In this document: positions 15,550-24,798 of the stretch, in pieces
Layout of the letters: each line of letters begins with the position of its first letter
Position numbering within the stretch: position 1 is the first letter of the stretch
Origin: Kribbella sp. VKM Ac-2568
GTDB lineage: Bacteria > Actinomycetota > Actinomycetes > Propionibacteriales > Kribbellaceae
Direction: 5' to 3'
Assembly (NCBI RefSeq): GCF_004345365.1
Contig: NZ_SLVF01000011.1
Location: 248,001-312,000 of the forward strand
Length of the DNA stretch: 64,000 bases
The notes under the pieces: model-generated
What the model saw: only the letters and a program-made list of their open reading frames with translations
Database searches by the model: none
Told to the model about the DNA's origin: nothing
Program-made: the position numbers and the translations under genes

Positions 15550-16667
15550 GAGGCTTCCCGGATTGCGGTGGTGATGACGTCGCAGGCGCGGTCGAGGTCG
15601 GTGGCGGAGAGGCCCGCGTGGGCGGTGAGGCGGAGACGGCTGATGCCATCGGGCACGGAAGGTGGACGGAAGCTTCCTACTCGTACGCCGTTGGCCAGGC
15701 AGAGGTCGGCGGCCAGGACAGCCTCGCGTGGGCCAGGCATCGGAACCGAAACGACCGGGCCAGCCGACGCGCTCACGCCGCACGCGGCAGCGAGCCGGGC
15801 GGCCGTGCTGTGGATGGCCTCTGGACGCCAGGGTTCCTCGATCAGGATCCGCAGCGTGGCCAGGGCGGCACCGCAGGCGGCGGGGTTCAGACCGGTGTCG
15901 AAGATAAAAGCCCGGGCGCGATTGATCAGATGGTCGCGAAGGACACTCGGACCGAGTACTACGCCGCCCTGGCTCGCAAGCGACTTCGAGAGCGTCATCG
16001 TCACGATCACGTGGTCCGCTCCGGCCAGACCGGCGGCCGCCACCGATCCGCGACCGTTGCCGGTGACACCCAACCCATGGGCCTCGTCGACCAGCAGCAC
16101 GGCGTCGTGCTCGACCGCCAGCGCCGCAAACTCGGTCAGCGGCGCCGCGTCACCGAGGACGCTGTAGACCGACTCGACCAGGACGACGGCGCGGGGTTCG
16201 TTGCGTTCGGCAAGCGCCTTGGCGACGGCCTCGACGTCGTTGTGCGGCGTGACCTCGACCCGGGAACGCGACAACCGGCAGGCATCCACCATCGAGGCGT
16301 GCACGTGGTCGTCGGAGACCAGGAGCGTCCCGGGCCCGCCGAGTGCCGTGATCACGCCGAGGTTGGCGAGGTAGCCGGAGGAGAAGGCAAGACCCGTCTC
16401 CTGCCCGACGTACGCCGCGAGCTCGGATTCCAGTTCCGCGTGCAAGGCGGTCGTCCCGGTCACGAGCCGGGAAGCGGTCGCACTCGCACCCCACTCGCGT
16501 ACAGCCTCGACGGCCGCCTCGACCACCCGCGGGTCACGGGCCAGCCCGAGATAGTCGTTGCTCGCAAGATCGACGACCACTTCCCCAGAGGCACGCGGCC
16601 GGAGCCGGCGAGTCAGTCCGCGTGATTCCAGCGCCGCGGCCTTCGGAGCGAGCCAGTCCTCGAGCAT
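15546..16667 (-). CDS. bioF: 8-amino-7-oxononanoate synthase
   Basis: 373 residues, a PLP-dependent alpha-oxoamine synthase. Visible are SNDYLGLA, the DEAHGLGVTG motif and the PLP-lysine in TLSKSLASQGG. It condenses pimeloyl-ACP/CoA with alanine. The ATG at 16667 overlaps the bioA stop (TGATG). A longer frame upstream lies inside bioA and is a shadow. The protein is shorter than many BioF (about 385) but keeps all catalytic parts. Confidence 0.94.
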   Translation of the reverse strand: MLEDWLAPKAAALESRGLTRRLRPRASGEVVVDLASNDYLGLARDPRVVEAAVEAVREWGASATASRLVTGTTALHAELESELAAYVGQETGLAFSSGYLANLGVITALGGPGTLLVSDDHVHASMVDACRLSRSRVEVTPHNDVEAVAKALAERNEPRAVVLVESVYSVLGDAAPLTEFAALAVEHDAVLLVDEAHGLGVTGNGRGSVAAAGLAGADHVIVTMTLSKSLASQGGVVLGPSVLRDHLINRARAFIFDTGLNPAACGAALATLRILIEEPWRPEAIHSTAARLAAACGVSASAGPVVSVPMPGPREAVLAADLCLANGVRVGSFRPPSVPDGISRLRLTAHAGLSATDLDRACDVITTAIREAS

Positions 16668-17974
16668 CAGTTGCCCTCGGCAATGGCACCGGTGATCGCG
16701 GCGCCGATCGCGGCGATGTCCTCGTCGGTACAGATATACGGCGGCATCGTGTAGACGAGATCGCGGAACGGGCGTACCCAGACCCCGCGACTCAACACGG
16801 CATCGGTCATCCGCGGTACGTCGACCGGGTGGTCGAGCTGAACGACACCGACCGCGCCGAGAACCCGGACGTCCTTCACTCCGGGCAGATCCGCCGCCGG
16901 CTTCAACCCGGTGGCCAGGCCCGCTGAGATCCTGGCGATCCCCTCGGCCCAGTCCTGCGAAAGCAGCAGATCCAGGCTCGCCAGGGCGACTGCACATGCC
17001 AGCGGGTTCGCCATGAAGGTCGGTCCGTGCATCAGCGCACCACCCGGACCGTTGGAGACCACCTCGCCGACTTCCGACGTACAGAGCATCGCGGCCATCG
17101 ACAGGTAGCCGCCGGTGAGAGCCTTGCCGACGCAGAGGATGTCCGGCTCGATGTCCGCGTGCTCGGAGGCGAACATCGTCCCGGTCCGGCCGAAGCCGGT
17201 CGCGATCTCGTCCAGGATCAGCAGGAAGCCGTGCTGGTCGGCGAGCGCGCGGAGGAACTTCAACGCGTCCGGGCTGTACGGGTACATCCCGCCGGTGCCC
17301 TGCAGGATCGGCTCGACGATGATCGCGGCGATCTCGTGCGCGAACTCGTCGGCGAGCGCGCTCATCACGGCCATCCAGGAGGCGAGCTCCGGGTCGTCCG
17401 CGGTCCGCTCGTACCCGGCCGGGGGCCGCGGTCCGAACAGTTGCTCCTTCAGAGCTCCGGTGAAGAGGGTGTGCATCCCGTTCACCGGGTCGCACACGCT
17501 CATCGGCGCGAACGTGTCGCCGTGGTACCCGCCGCGGACGGTGAGCATCCTGGTCCGGCCGATGCGGCCGCGGGACACCTGGTACTGCAGGGCCAGCTTG
17601 ATCGCGACCTCGACCGAGACGGATCCGGAGTCGCAGAAGAAGACGTGCCGCAGCGAGTCCGGAGTCACCTCGACCAGCCGCTCACCCAGCCGTACGGCGG
17701 GTTCGTGGGTCAGGCCGCCGAACATCACGTGGCTGAAGTCGTCGATCTGCCGGTGCAGCGCCTCGTCCAGCACCGGGTGCCGGTAGCCGTGGATCATGCA
17801 CCACCACGACGACATCGCGTCGATCGCGTCGACCTGTCCCCCGGCGCCGTCGTCGAGGGTCAGCCGCGTGCCGGAAGCCCCGCGGACCAGCCGGGCGGGT
17901 GCGGGCGAGGTCAGCGACGAGTACGGGTGCCAGAGCAGCTCGGAGTCGCGCGCGAGTAGTTCGGAGCCGTCCAT
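16667..17974 (-). CDS. bioA: Adenosylmethionine-8-amino-7-oxononanoate aminotransferase
   Basis: 435 residues, class III aminotransferase. Starts MDGSELLARDSELLWHPYSS; AMSSWWCMIHGYRHP carries the BioA-specific Trp pair; FFCDSGSVSVEVAIK, DEIATGFGRTG (PLP-binding Asp) and VGKALTGGY (Schiff-base Lys) follow. It converts KAPA to DAPA using SAM as amino donor. The start codon overlaps the bsaP stop by one base (TGATG). Confidence 0.95.
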   Translation of the reverse strand: MDGSELLARDSELLWHPYSSLTSPAPARLVRGASGTRLTLDDGAGGQVDAIDAMSSWWCMIHGYRHPVLDEALHRQIDDFSHVMFGGLTHEPAVRLGERLVEVTPDSLRHVFFCDSGSVSVEVAIKLALQYQVSRGRIGRTRMLTVRGGYHGDTFAPMSVCDPVNGMHTLFTGALKEQLFGPRPPAGYERTADDPELASWMAVMSALADEFAHEIAAIIVEPILQGTGGMYPYSPDALKFLRALADQHGFLLILDEIATGFGRTGTMFASEHADIEPDILCVGKALTGGYLSMAAMLCTSEVGEVVSNGPGGALMHGPTFMANPLACAVALASLDLLLSQDWAEGIARISAGLATGLKPAADLPGVKDVRVLGAVGVVQLDHPVDVPRMTDAVLSRGVWVRPFRDLVYTMPPYICTDEDIAAIGAAITGAIAEGN

Positions 17975-18168
17975 CACGACGAGACCTCGCCGTGCGCGGA
18001 GCACCGGGCCGTCCAGCCCATCGGGTGCACCTGGACGACCATCCGCCGGCGGCACCGCTCGCAGTACCGGGGCGGTTCCATCGTCAGGGCCTGGCGGCAG
18101 TCGTCGTGGCTGCCGTCGGCCACCTCGCGGCCGCAATGGCCGCAGTAGAGAACAGTAGTCACGGTCAC
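17974..18168 (-). CDS. bsaP: Biotin synthase auxiliary protein, small Cys-rich
   Basis: 64 residues with eight Cys or Cys/His positions: YCGHCGRE, a DC pair, YCERCRRRMV and ARCSAHG. The pattern and position directly after bioB match BsaP (Rv1590-type), an auxiliary protein reported to support actinobacterial biotin synthase through an iron-sulfur cluster. The GTG start overlaps the bioB stop by 4 bp (GTGA) and the stop overlaps the bioA start. Identification rests on context plus the CERC/MVVQV..GW.ARC pattern, recalled and not searched. Confidence 0.8.
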   Translation of the reverse strand: MTVTTVLYCGHCGREVADGSHDDCRQALTMEPPRYCERCRRRMVVQVHPMGWTARCSAHGEVSS

Positions 18169-19160
18169 AGCGTCTTCTGGAGTTCCTTGACCGGCATCTT
18201 GAGGTCGGCCAGCAGATCCAGGTCAGCGGTCGCCGGGCGGCCCAGCGTGGTCAGGTAGTTCCCGACGATGACCGCGTTGATGCCGCCGAGCAGCCCCTCA
18301 CGCGTGCCGAGGTCGCCCAGGGTGAGCTCCCGCCCGCCCGCGTAGCGCAGTACGGTCCGGGGCATCGCCAGCCGGAACGCGGCGATGGTCCGCAGCGCGT
18401 CCTTGCCGGCCATGATCTCCATGTCGCCGAAGGGCGTGCCCGGCCGCGGGTTGAGGAAGTTCAGCGGGACCTCGTGCGGCTCCAGCTCGGCCAGCTGCGC
18501 GGCGAGCTCGGCCCGCTGCTCCAGGGACTCGCCCATGCCGACCAGACCACCGCAGCACAGCTCCATCCCGGATTCGCGCACCATCACGCAGGTCTCCCAG
18601 CGCTCCTCGAAGGAGTGCGTGGTGACGACGTCGCCGAAGTACGAGCGGGCGGACTCGAGGTTGTGGTTGTAGCGGTGCACGCCCATCGCCTTGAGCTCGT
18701 CGACCTGCTCCTGGGTGAGCATGCCGAGCGAGCAGGCGATGTTGATGTCGACCTCGGCGTTGATCGCCTCGATGCCGGCCTTCACCTGGGACATCAGCCG
18801 GGCGTCCGGGCCGCGGACGGCTGCGACGATGCAGAACTCGGTCGCGCCGGTCTTCGCGGTCTCCTTCGCGGCCTCGACCAACTCTGGAATGTTCAGCCAG
18901 ACCGAACGGACCGGGGAGGTGAACTGACCGGACTGGGAGCAGAAGTGGCAGTCCTCGGGGCAGCCGCCGGTCTTCAGCGAGATGATGCCCTCGACCTCGA
19001 CCTCCTCGCCGCACCACTTGACCCGTACTTCGTGGGCGAGGGCGAGCAGGGCGTCCAGTTGCTCGTCCGGCGATCGCAGGACCTCGATCAGCTGCTCCTG
19101 GGAGAGGCCGATGCCTCGTTCCAGGACCTGCTCACGCGCCACCTCGAGGATGTCGTTCAT
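18165..19160 (-). CDS. bioB: Biotin synthase
   Basis: 331 residues, radical SAM enzyme. The [4Fe-4S] motif CPEDCHFC sits in GGCPEDCHFCSQSG (about 67-80), and NPRPGTPFGD and the NYLTTLGRP end are diagnostic. It inserts sulfur into dethiobiotin. It is the first gene of the operon, with an AGGAGAA ribosome site. A TACTGT -10-like hexamer lies about 30 bp upstream (19191-19196 on the complementary strand). No obvious BioR or BirA-type operator was recognised. Confidence 0.96.
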   Translation of the reverse strand: MNDILEVAREQVLERGIGLSQEQLIEVLRSPDEQLDALLALAHEVRVKWCGEEVEVEGIISLKTGGCPEDCHFCSQSGQFTSPVRSVWLNIPELVEAAKETAKTGATEFCIVAAVRGPDARLMSQVKAGIEAINAEVDINIACSLGMLTQEQVDELKAMGVHRYNHNLESARSYFGDVVTTHSFEERWETCVMVRESGMELCCGGLVGMGESLEQRAELAAQLAELEPHEVPLNFLNPRPGTPFGDMEIMAGKDALRTIAAFRLAMPRTVLRYAGGRELTLGDLGTREGLLGGINAVIVGNYLTTLGRPATADLDLLADLKMPVKELQKTL

Positions 19161-19459
19161 GGTTCTCCTGCCTCATCGAACGGTCGGCCCACAGTAAGGC
19201 AGCCGGACCGCCCCGCACTGCGAGGGGCGTCACCTGGAACACCCGTCGCCGAACTGCCTCAGGGACTCGGGAAAACAAATCTGCGGAACCTCGTGACCTT
19301 CCGTGAGACCTCTCGTTGATGTGTGCAGAGGCGGTGATCGCAAGAACACCGCTTCGCGGTAACGAGGAGCGACTGAAAGGTCGCACATTACGATCGGCAC
19401 GCAGAGTGGTTACGACCACTCTCTGCAGGTAGAAATGGCTCGAATCGGTAGTAGAGTGA

Positions 19460-19678
19460 GGCATACGAGCTCGGGTCGCCAGCTATGGTTGGTGACCCGA
19501 TCCCAAAGCGCCGGGCGCCTCACCCCGGCTTGAGTGGGTCCCTCGGGAAACGATTTGGGCGGAAACGTTCCCGAGGGACCTGCTCCCTTTTCTGGAGGAA
19601 GATCAACACAGTCTGGGCGAGGGTGAACACAAGCCCTGGTAAAGATTTGAAGCCTCAGGCCATTGCCTGAGGCTTTTT
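19460..19678 (+). ncRNA. Candidate stand-alone structured small RNA
   Basis: On the plus strand two long hairpins occur in series. CGGGTCGCCA pairs with TGGTGACCCG (19473-19500, one G-U). GGTCCCTCGGGAA pairs with TTCCCGAGGGACC (19537-19580, with a small bulge before the loop). A textbook rho-independent terminator ends the unit at 19651-19678. No gene follows on this strand, so this is not a leader but a likely independent transcript of roughly 200 nt. TAGAGT just upstream (about 19452) could be a -10. The start point is a guess. It does not match tmRNA, RNase P RNA, SRP RNA or ydaO as I know them; a 6S/Ms1-like role is one untested option. Confidence 0.5.
19651..19678 (+). terminator. Rho-independent terminator with U-run
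   Basis: AGCCTCAGGC-CATT-GCCTGAGGCT forms a perfect 10-bp stem followed by TTTTT. The U-run is on the plus strand only, which gives the direction of the transcript. Confidence 0.9.
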
Positions 19679-19744
19679 CATTTTCACTCCAGGCCATTCC
19701 TGTCCCGTGACCATCACTGGTCACGGGACATTGTTGTCATTGCG

Positions 19745-21466
19745 TCACGGCTCCGTCACAGTCTGCTTCGTGGCCGTGCGGTTGGTGATCTCCACGATCG
19801 GTAGCCGAAGGGCTCCCGGAGCCTCCGCCGGCACCATCGGCCGCACCGGTGTGACCGGCGCCACTGTTCGGTACTCCGATCCGAGGGCGGGCCGGGCATC
19901 TTCCTCACCCTTGTTCGGCCAGAACGACAGCGCCCGCTCGGCCTGCGCGGTGATCGTCAAGGACGGGTTGACGCCCAGGTTGGCCGAGATCGCCGAACCG
20001 TCCAAGATGTGCAGCCCCTCGTACCCATAGACCCGGTGGTACGGGTCCACCACGCCGGTCCCCGCCGAGTCCCCGATCGCGCAACCGCCGATGAAGTGCG
20101 CCGTCATCGGCACGTTGAAGGGCTCGCCGATGGTGCCGCCCGGCGTACCGCCCATGATCTTCGCCATCCGGCGGACGACCTCGTTGGCGACCGGGATCCA
20201 GGACGGGTTCGGCGCACCGTGGCCCTGCTTCGAGGTCAGCCGCCAGCGGCCGAGCCGGTCCCGCTTGCCGAAGGTGGTGATCGAGTTGTCCGCGGTCTGC
20301 ATCACCAGGGCGATCACGGTCCGCTCGGACCAGTGCTTCAGGTCGTAGAGGCGGCGCAGGTTCTTCCGCTGCACCCCCAACTCGCGCAACCAGGTCCGCC
20401 AGCGCGGCTTGTCCCCGTCGCCGTCGGTGAGCACGGTCTGCAGCAGCGACATCGCGTTGCTGCCCCGGCCGTACCGGACCGGCTCGATGTGGGTGATCTC
20501 GTCCGGGTGGAACGAAGAGGTGATCGCGACGCCGCGGGTGTAGTCCACCGACCGGTCCCTGGCGATTGCCCCGAGCAACGATTCGGAGTTGGTCCGGGTC
20601 AGCACGCCGAGCCGGTCGGACAGGTTCGGCAGCTTGCCCTCGTCCCTCAGCCGGTGCAGGAGCTTGGCGGTCCCGAGCGCCGAGGCGGCGAAAACCACCT
20701 GCTGGGCAGTGAATCTGCGCGTCTGCTTCCGGTTCGAGGTGCGCCGCGTCTCGATCGCGTACCCGCCGCCCGGCAGCGGTTCGACCGAGGTCACCGTGGT
20801 CATCGGGTAGACCTCGGCGCCGGCCTTCTCCGCGAGGTACAGGTAGTTCTTGGTGAGCGTGTTCTTCGCGTTGTGGCGGCACCCGGTCATGCACTCGCCG
20901 CAGTCGATACAACCCGTACGCCGGGGGCCGGCGCCACCGAAGTACGGGTCGTCCACCTCGACCCCGGGTTCACCGAAGAACACCCCGACAGGTGTCGGGT
21001 GGAACGTGTCCCCCACGCCGAGATCGTCCGCGACCTGCTTCATCACCTCGTCGGCGGGCGTGAAGCCGGGGTACGTGGTGACCCCGAGCATGCGTTTCGC
21101 CTGGTCGTAGTACGGGGCGAGCTCGGCCTTCCAGTCGGTGATGTGGGCCCACTGGCGGTCGGTGTAGAACGCGGGCAACGGCTCGTACAGGGTGTTGGCG
21201 TAGACGAGGCTGCCGCCGCCGACTCCGGCGCCGGACAGGATGATGACGTCGCGCAGCGCGCTGATCCGCTGGATGCCGTACCAGCCGAGCTTCGGGGCGA
21301 ACAGAAACTTGTTCTTGTCCCAGGAGTTCTTCGCGAACCCGGCGTCCTCGAAGCGGGCGCCGGCCTCGAGCACCGCGACGTCATATCCCTTCTCCACCAG
21401 GCGAAGCGCACTGACACTGCCGCCGAACCCGGATCCGATGATCACGACGTCGTGGTCGTAACTCAT
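19745..21466 (-). CDS. GMC oxidoreductase, ChoD-like (cholesterol oxidase family)
   Basis: 573 residues. FAD Rossmann motif VVIIGSGFGGSVSALRL at the N-terminus; a Cys-rich segment CIDCGECMTGCRHNAKNTL near residue 190; a C-terminal GMC part with HFIGGCAIGD and GSAISANLGVNPSLTI. This layout is that of the M. tuberculosis ChoD-type GMC oxidases, which lie close to guaB2/guaB3 there as here. The substrate is unproven; true sterol oxidation is not established for this group. The ATG 21466 has GAGGA upstream but lies inside a perfect inverted repeat (21462-21499). It follows the SSADH gene on the same strand with a 76-bp gap. Confidence 0.85.
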   Translation of the reverse strand: MSYDHDVVIIGSGFGGSVSALRLVEKGYDVAVLEAGARFEDAGFAKNSWDKNKFLFAPKLGWYGIQRISALRDVIILSGAGVGGGSLVYANTLYEPLPAFYTDRQWAHITDWKAELAPYYDQAKRMLGVTTYPGFTPADEVMKQVADDLGVGDTFHPTPVGVFFGEPGVEVDDPYFGGAGPRRTGCIDCGECMTGCRHNAKNTLTKNYLYLAEKAGAEVYPMTTVTSVEPLPGGGYAIETRRTSNRKQTRRFTAQQVVFAASALGTAKLLHRLRDEGKLPNLSDRLGVLTRTNSESLLGAIARDRSVDYTRGVAITSSFHPDEITHIEPVRYGRGSNAMSLLQTVLTDGDGDKPRWRTWLRELGVQRKNLRRLYDLKHWSERTVIALVMQTADNSITTFGKRDRLGRWRLTSKQGHGAPNPSWIPVANEVVRRMAKIMGGTPGGTIGEPFNVPMTAHFIGGCAIGDSAGTGVVDPYHRVYGYEGLHILDGSAISANLGVNPSLTITAQAERALSFWPNKGEEDARPALGSEYRTVAPVTPVRPMVPAEAPGALRLPIVEITNRTATKQTVTEP

Positions 21467-21499
21467 CCGCGTCCTCGCTTCGCTGCGGGCGCGGATGAG
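21462..21499 (-). promoter_or_regulatory. Inverted repeat covering the ChoD-like start codon
   Basis: CTCATCCGCG (21462-21471) and CGCGGATGAG (21490-21499) are perfect complements. In the mRNA the start codon falls in one arm and the GAGGA ribosome site in or beside the loop, so folding could limit initiation. Confidence 0.45.
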
Positions 21500-21542
21500 G
21501 CACAAGAAACCCTGTATTGAATGATGCCCTCGCTCCGCTCGG

Positions 21543-23135
21543 TCATGCGCGACCAAACTTCTTCAACACTCGCAGGGCTCCCGTCATGAACTCCGCGTAG
21601 GCCTCGTCCTTGATGCCGTGCGAGGCGGCGATCGGGAGCAGGCGCTGGGTCGCGATCGCCTGCGGGTCGACGTACCGGCGGATGCCTTCGACGCCCTGGC
21701 GGCGGCCGAGCCCGGAGGCGCGCATGCCGCCCATCGGGATGTCGAGCGAGCCGAAGGTCGCGCCGTAGCCCTCGTTCACGTTGACCGAGCCGGCCACCAG
21801 CTGGGCCGCGACGGCGCGTCCGCGGCGAGCGTCCCGCGTCCAGACGCTCGCGTTCAGCCCGTACTCACCCTCGTTGGCGCGCTCGATCGCCTCGGACTCA
21901 TCCGAGAAGCGGTAGATCGAGACGACCGGCCCGAAGGTCTCGTTGTCGAAGCACTCCATCTCGGGCGTCACCCCGGACAGCACGGTCGGCTCGTAGAAGA
22001 GCGGCCCGACGTCTGGCCGGGGCTTGCCGCCGGCGAGGACCACAGCTCCCTTGGCCCGGGCGTTCTCGACATGACGGGTCACGGTTTCGAGCTGAGCCTT
22101 GGAGACCAGCGAGCCCATGTCCACGTCCCAGCCGGTCCCGGCCGAGATCTTCATCCGCTTCACCCGGTCGAGGAACGCGGTGACGAAGGCGTCGTAGATC
22201 TGGTCCGCGACGTACAGCCGTTCCATCGACACGCAGAGCTGGCCCGCGCTGTTGAAGCAGGCCCGGACAGCTCCCTCGGCAGCCCGGTGCACGTCGGCGT
22301 CCCGCAGTACGAGCATCGGGTTCTTGCCGCCGAGCTCCAGGCTGCAGCCGATCAGCCGCTCGCCGGCCTGCTGGGCGATCAGGCGGCCGGTCTTGGTGGA
22401 ACCAGTGAAGCAGATGTAGTCGGTGTTCTGGATGATCGCGCCGCCGACTGTCGGGCCGTCGCCGTTCACCGGCACCCACGCGTCCCGGGGCAGCCCTGCT
22501 TCGTAGAGCAGCTCCAGCGCCCGGAGCCCGGTCAGCGGGGTCTGGCTGTCGGGTTTGTGGACCACGGTGTTGCCGGCCAGCACCGCCGGGAGACCATCGG
22601 CCATCGCCATGCTGAGCGGGTAGTTCCAGGGCGAGATGATGCCGACGACACCCTTCGGCACGAACCGCTGCTCGGCCCGGGTGAGGAGCGGGAACATGCC
22701 GGACCTGCGCTGCGGCTCGAGCAGCTCGGCGGCCTTGCGCCCGTAGTACCGGGCGGTCATGGCGACGTGCGCGACTTCCTCGAAGGCCTGCTTGCGGGCC
22801 TTGCCGGACTCGACGATGACCAGGTCCATCAGCTCGTGCCGGTGGTCCAGCACCAGGTCGTGGTAGCGCAGCAGGATGGCCGCCCGATCGGCCAGCGAGA
22901 CGTTCTTCCAGCCGCGCTGGGCGCGACGCGCCGACCGGACCGCGGCGAGCACGTCGTCCGGGCTGGACAGGGGCAGCTCCGCGATCGGCTGGCCGGTCGC
23001 GGGCGCGTAGGTCGTCCGAGTGCCCGCCGACGCGCGCAACAGACCGGCCAGGCGGCGGATGACCGACTGGTCGGTCGCGTACGACGCGGTCGGGTCGAGC
23101 TCGGGGTCAGCAGGGATCGAGGTCTGCTCGCTCAT
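21543..23135 (-). CDS. Succinic semialdehyde dehydrogenase (NAD(P)+)
   Basis: 530 residues, aldehyde dehydrogenase superfamily. Motifs: GIISPWNYPLSM, CFTGSTKTGR, catalytic Glu in LELGGKNPML, and catalytic Cys in NSAGQLCVSMERL. An N-terminal extension of about 35 residues fits the actinobacterial succinic semialdehyde dehydrogenase (GabD2-like) group. It oxidises succinic semialdehyde to succinate, in GABA breakdown or a 2-oxoglutarate bypass. It lies upstream of the ChoD-like oxidase on the same strand. Exact aldehyde preference cannot be proven from the sequence. Confidence 0.85.
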   Translation of the reverse strand: MSEQTSIPADPELDPTASYATDQSVIRRLAGLLRASAGTRTTYAPATGQPIAELPLSSPDDVLAAVRSARRAQRGWKNVSLADRAAILLRYHDLVLDHRHELMDLVIVESGKARKQAFEEVAHVAMTARYYGRKAAELLEPQRRSGMFPLLTRAEQRFVPKGVVGIISPWNYPLSMAMADGLPAVLAGNTVVHKPDSQTPLTGLRALELLYEAGLPRDAWVPVNGDGPTVGGAIIQNTDYICFTGSTKTGRLIAQQAGERLIGCSLELGGKNPMLVLRDADVHRAAEGAVRACFNSAGQLCVSMERLYVADQIYDAFVTAFLDRVKRMKISAGTGWDVDMGSLVSKAQLETVTRHVENARAKGAVVLAGGKPRPDVGPLFYEPTVLSGVTPEMECFDNETFGPVVSIYRFSDESEAIERANEGEYGLNASVWTRDARRGRAVAAQLVAGSVNVNEGYGATFGSLDIPMGGMRASGLGRRQGVEGIRRYVDPQAIATQRLLPIAASHGIKDEAYAEFMTGALRVLKKFGRA

Positions 23136-23273
23136 TCGTCCAGGCTACCTGTCGGTAACAGCTCGTGTCAGTACTTGGTCACGGCACTGATGTCCCGGCC
23201 CCGATCACGAGCGAGTTCGGTAAAGATGGCGCTAAGGTGAGCGACTGAGCGTGTGAAGGGGTGGGTTGTAGAG

Positions 23274-24719
23274 ATGGTGGACAGCGGGGGGCTCTGGACG
23301 CCTCCTGAGGATGAGCTCGGCGAGGCTCTGCAGACAGCCCAGGTGCTGATAGAAGAGGGTCGCGCCGACGAGGCCGGACCGTACCAGCAGCGTGTGATCG
23401 AGCTGGCCAGGGAGCGAGCCGGGGACCGCCCGGACCACTACGAGGCCAGGCACCTGATGGCGGCGACGCAGTATGAGCTTGCCGGCTCCCTGAACGCGTC
23501 GGGTCGTCACGAGGAAGCGCTTGCCGCCCTGCACGAGGCTCAACTCGGCTATACCGAGCTCAGCGACGCGGGCGAGTTGGAGGCCACCTCTTTCCTCGCC
23601 GACGTCCGCGCGCGGCGCGCGATGACCCAGGCACACCGCGGCTACGGCGCGACCGCGGTACTGGAGATGGACGGCGCGGTGATCGCCTACGGCCAGCTGG
23701 TCGGTGGCGACGACGGCGTGCTGCACCAACCCGACTTCGCCCGGGTGCTGGCGATGAACGCGCTCATCCTGCGCCGGTACGGCGACCCCGACCTGGCCGT
23801 CGCCTCCGCGGACGCGGCCACCCAGTTGTTCCTCCAGCTCGCCGACCAGATCAACGCGAGCCCGCAGTCCCTGTCGTACGCGCGCTACCTCTGCTCGGCC
23901 ACCGCGGTCTCGGCCGACGTGCACGCCGCCGAGGGGCGGCTCGACCTGGCGCTCGAGGCGGACGAGATCGGGCTCAACACCGCCGACACGCTGGCCGACT
24001 CCGAGTCCGCGACCGACCTGCGCACGCTCGTCTCCGCGCTGACCCGCAAGGGCAAGCACCTGGGCGTCGTCGGCCGGGTCATCGAGGGCGAGAACTGCCT
24101 GCGGACCGCGTTCGCGACCGATCCGGCGACCGCCGCGCTGGTCACCGAGGAGATCGACCGCGGCATCCCGCCGTCGCTGTCCACCGCGCTGGAGAACGCC
24201 GAGATCAAGCTCGGGCCGTACGAGCAGTACCACCGGCTGCTGGCGCTGAGCGAGCCCGCGCCCGGGATGACGCTGGCCACCGTCTCCGGCCGGACCGATC
24301 CCGAGTCGGCCGCGGTCCGGGCCACCGAGCTGGCCGAGCTGGTCCGGCCGATGCTCGCGCACGACGCGGAGACCGCGCTGACGCTCGGACTCGAGGCCCA
24401 CTACCTGTTCGCGATCTCGTCGGAGCGCGAGTCGCACCGGATGCGGTACGAGACGAGCAGCTACGCGCCTGTCTGGGCGCAGGTGCTGCTGGACATCTCC
24501 GAGGCATACCACGCGGCCGGGCAGACCGACATGGCGCTCGACCTGGCCGGCTGGAGCGCTGACGTGGCCACTGCGCTGATCCCGTTCACGATGACTGATC
24601 TCGAGGTGAAGGACCTGGCCGGCGCCTGCTACCGGCACCACGGCGACCTGCTTGCCGCGACCGGCGACTTCACCGCCTCCCAGCACGCCCACGAAGCGGC
24701 CGAGCAACTGCAGACCTAG
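23274..24719 (+). CDS. TPR-like helical protein of unknown function
   Basis: 481 residues, all-helical with tetratricopeptide-like segments (AQVLIEEGRADEAGPYQQRVIELA, LAGSLNASGRHEEALAALHEAQ, SEAYHAAGQTDMALDLAGWSADVA). No enzyme motif, signal peptide or membrane span. The ATG at 23274 is preferred (AAGGGGTGGG 8 bp upstream); a GTG at 23253 would add 7 residues. It is divergent from the SSADH gene across 138 bp. A scaffold role is likely, but partners are unknown. It stands alone, unlike the TPR gene at 7417. Confidence 0.7.
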   Translation: MVDSGGLWTPPEDELGEALQTAQVLIEEGRADEAGPYQQRVIELARERAGDRPDHYEARHLMAATQYELAGSLNASGRHEEALAALHEAQLGYTELSDAGELEATSFLADVRARRAMTQAHRGYGATAVLEMDGAVIAYGQLVGGDDGVLHQPDFARVLAMNALILRRYGDPDLAVASADAATQLFLQLADQINASPQSLSYARYLCSATAVSADVHAAEGRLDLALEADEIGLNTADTLADSESATDLRTLVSALTRKGKHLGVVGRVIEGENCLRTAFATDPATAALVTEEIDRGIPPSLSTALENAEIKLGPYEQYHRLLALSEPAPGMTLATVSGRTDPESAAVRATELAELVRPMLAHDAETALTLGLEAHYLFAISSERESHRMRYETSSYAPVWAQVLLDISEAYHAAGQTDMALDLAGWSADVATALIPFTMTDLEVKDLAGACYRHHGDLLAATGDFTASQHAHEAAEQLQT

Positions 24720-24798
24720 GGCGGGTCCGGCAGCAGGCCCGGACCCCATTGACGGCCGCTCCCCGGCAGGCGCAGTCTGGCGGCGAGGGGGGTTTGTG

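Larger units (their letters stand above)
19161..19744. other. 584-bp intergenic region: bio promoter and a structured RNA locus
   Basis: No convincing protein gene. The left third should hold the bioB promoter. The rest contains inverted repeats at 19331-19352 (GCGGTG/CACCGC), 19369-19384 (GCGAC/GTCGC) and 19403-19422 (AGAGTGGT/ACCACTCT), then the RNA candidate described separately, closing with a plus-strand terminator before the convergent choD-like gene. Confidence 0.6.

Noticed and set aside
19460..19678. Riboswitch, tmRNA, RNase P RNA or SRP RNA
   Set aside because: No downstream gene on that strand and none of the conserved cores I know (tmRNA tag and acceptor end, GAGGAAAGUCCG, GGAAGGAAGCA, ydaO core) is present.
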